The position numbers and the translations under genes were made by a program. From Phenylobacterium sp. (lineage in GTDB: Bacteria > Pseudomonadota > Alphaproteobacteria > Caulobacterales > Caulobacteraceae), in contig JADBZH010000030.1 of NCBI GenBank assembly GCA_020402585.1, forward strand, positions 1-64,000: a DNA stretch of 64,000 bases. The letters are read 5' to 3'. Shown piece after piece: positions 63,379-64,000 of the stretch. The notes beneath the pieces are model-generated. The model was not told the DNA's origin and made no database searches. It saw only the letters and a program-made list of their open reading frames with translations. How positions within the stretch are numbered: the first letter of the stretch is position 1; each line of letters begins with the position of its first letter.

Positions 63379-63662
63379 CAGAGGCCGCCGATGGTCGCCT
63401 TGAAGGCCGTGACCTGGACCGAGGCGAACAGGCCGGCCTTCTGGTAGGGATCGTCCAGGTTGAAGGCCCGGGCGTCCTCCAGGCTTTCGGCCTCCAGGAT
63501 CAGGAGGGACCCCGCCATGTTCCCCGCCTCGTCCAGCAGGGGACCGGCCACCTTGAGGCGATCGGCGAAGCCCCGGGCGTAGGCCAGGTGGGCCTCGCGG
63601 TTGGCCAGCCTCAGTTCGAGGCTGTCGGGCTTGTCGTTGCAGACCAGGACATAGAGGCCCAT
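63378..63662 (-). CDS. YciI family protein
   Basis: A 94-residue dimeric alpha/beta protein with the YciI pattern: LYVLVCNDKPDSLELRLANREAHLAYARGFADRLKVAGPLLDEAGNMAGSLLILEAESLEDARAFNLDDPYQKAGLFASVQVTAFKATIG. The His/Asp active-site-like pair (H29, D68) is present. Function unclear. It is between gpsA and the Rieske gene, in close succession, so an operon is likely. Confidence 0.92.
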   Translation of the reverse strand: MGLYVLVCNDKPDSLELRLANREAHLAYARGFADRLKVAGPLLDEAGNMAGSLLILEAESLEDARAFNLDDPYQKAGLFASVQVTAFKATIGGL

Positions 63663-63682
63663 GGGGGTTTCCTTTCGGCGGT

Positions 63683-64000
63683 TCAGCGTTCGGATTTGAG
63701 GGGGCGGGAGAGGAGGCCGGTGATCGCCGCCTCGACCCCGACCTCGCCGGCCAGGATGGCGGCGACCGCCTCGCAGATCGGCGCCTCGACCCCGATGCGG
63801 GCGGCGAGGTCGCGCACCGCGGGGGCCGACGCGACGCCTTCAGCCACCGACACCTTGCCGGCGAGGGCGTCCTTGAGGGAGCGTCCCTGGCCGAGGGCGA
63901 GGCCGACGCTCATGTTGCGGGACTGGGGCGAGGAACAGGTCAGGACCAGGTCGCCCAGGCCGCAAAGGCCGGCGACGGTCTCGGCGCGGCCGCCCAGGGC
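63683..64000 (-). CDS. gpsA: Glycerol-3-phosphate dehydrogenase [NAD(P)+], 3' part
   Basis: About 105 C-terminal residues are visible; the gene starts beyond the right edge. [41 protein letters not shown] is the conserved GpsA segment (GLGDL.LTC.S..SRN). The end [17 protein letters not shown] is also usual. It supplies sn-glycerol-3-phosphate for phospholipids. It is 20 bp before the YciI gene on the same strand. Confidence 0.94.
   Translation of the reverse strand, partial: ALGGRAETVAGLCGLGDLVLTCSSPQSRNMSVGLALGQGRSLKDALAGKVSVAEGVASAPAVRDLAARIGVEAPICEAVAAILAGEVGVEAAITGLLSRPLKSER

Overview
This window is a GC-rich (roughly two thirds G+C or more by eye), gene-dense bacterial chromosome segment with short intergenic gaps, many ATGA/GTGA start-stop overlaps and frequent GTG or TTG starts. 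Gene content and order (ppsR-maf-aroE-coaE-dnaQ on one side and hemE-hemH-hemJ-rho on the other; mnmE-mnmG-rsmG-parA-parB; fabA-fabB-fabI; an NtrZ-like protein; CtrA-type TTAA-N7-TTAAC and GANTC motifs) match an alphaproteobacterium of the Caulobacteraceae (Caulobacter/Phenylobacterium type). I see no insertion sequence, prophage, CRISPR array or rRNA. One tRNA-Gly(GCC) is present.

Layout. 1-9.3 kb: scattered housekeeping and accessory genes (a partial saccharopine-dehydrogenase-like reductase, methyltransferase, SNase-like protein, a metal-site variant of alkyl sulfatase, tRNA-Gly, prolyl-tRNA editing protein, the CnoX/LON-domain/Trm112 cluster, a UbiH-type hydroxylase). 9.6-13.5 kb: a TetR regulator convergent with the fabA-fabB-fabI operon, then an SH3 protein. 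13.5-21.3 kb: D-2-hydroxyacid dehydrogenase, AbgT transporter, MoeB, DUF2244, two tandem MarR regulators behind an Acg-type nitroreductase with a clear operator-in-promoter arrangement, endonuclease III and a cyclophilin. 21.5-26.8 kb: sugar kinase plus hisB-hisH-hisA-hisF-hisE and a symporter translationally coupled to hisE. 26.7-33.35 kb: Smr, MltA and Tim44-like genes, SecB, and the dnaQ-coaE-aroE-maf-ppsR operon.

33,351-33,867 is the likely chromosomal replication origin: it sits between ppsR and hemE, as Cori does in Caulobacter, and holds an inverted pair of DnaA-box-like sites, a third box, a CtrA site, a perfect IHF consensus next to an AT-rich tract, and GANTC sites. Genes diverge from it on both sides. 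To its right are the heme genes hemE-hemH-hemJ, then rho, and two perfect 16-bp parS palindromes (38,055-38,070 and 41,488-41,503). One parS is the apex of a larger hairpin. mnmE-mnmG-rsmG-parA-parB supply the partition proteins that should act on these sites.

45.7-64 kb: methyltransferase, holA-lptE-leuS, DUF3576 lipoprotein, NtrZ-like periplasmic protein, ThiE/TenI-like protein, YggS, L,D-transpeptidase, OmpR-type response regulator, xth preceded by a candidate small RNA or attenuator, lolA, ftsK with a CtrA-like site upstream, a proline-rich membrane protein, Rsm22-like methyltransferase, acs, creatininase, Rieske protein, YciI and the 3' part of gpsA. The most interesting non-coding signals are the origin, the two parS sites, the RNA candidate before xth, the MarR operator and a three-copy dispersed repeat. 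The rest is mainly ordinary core chromosome.
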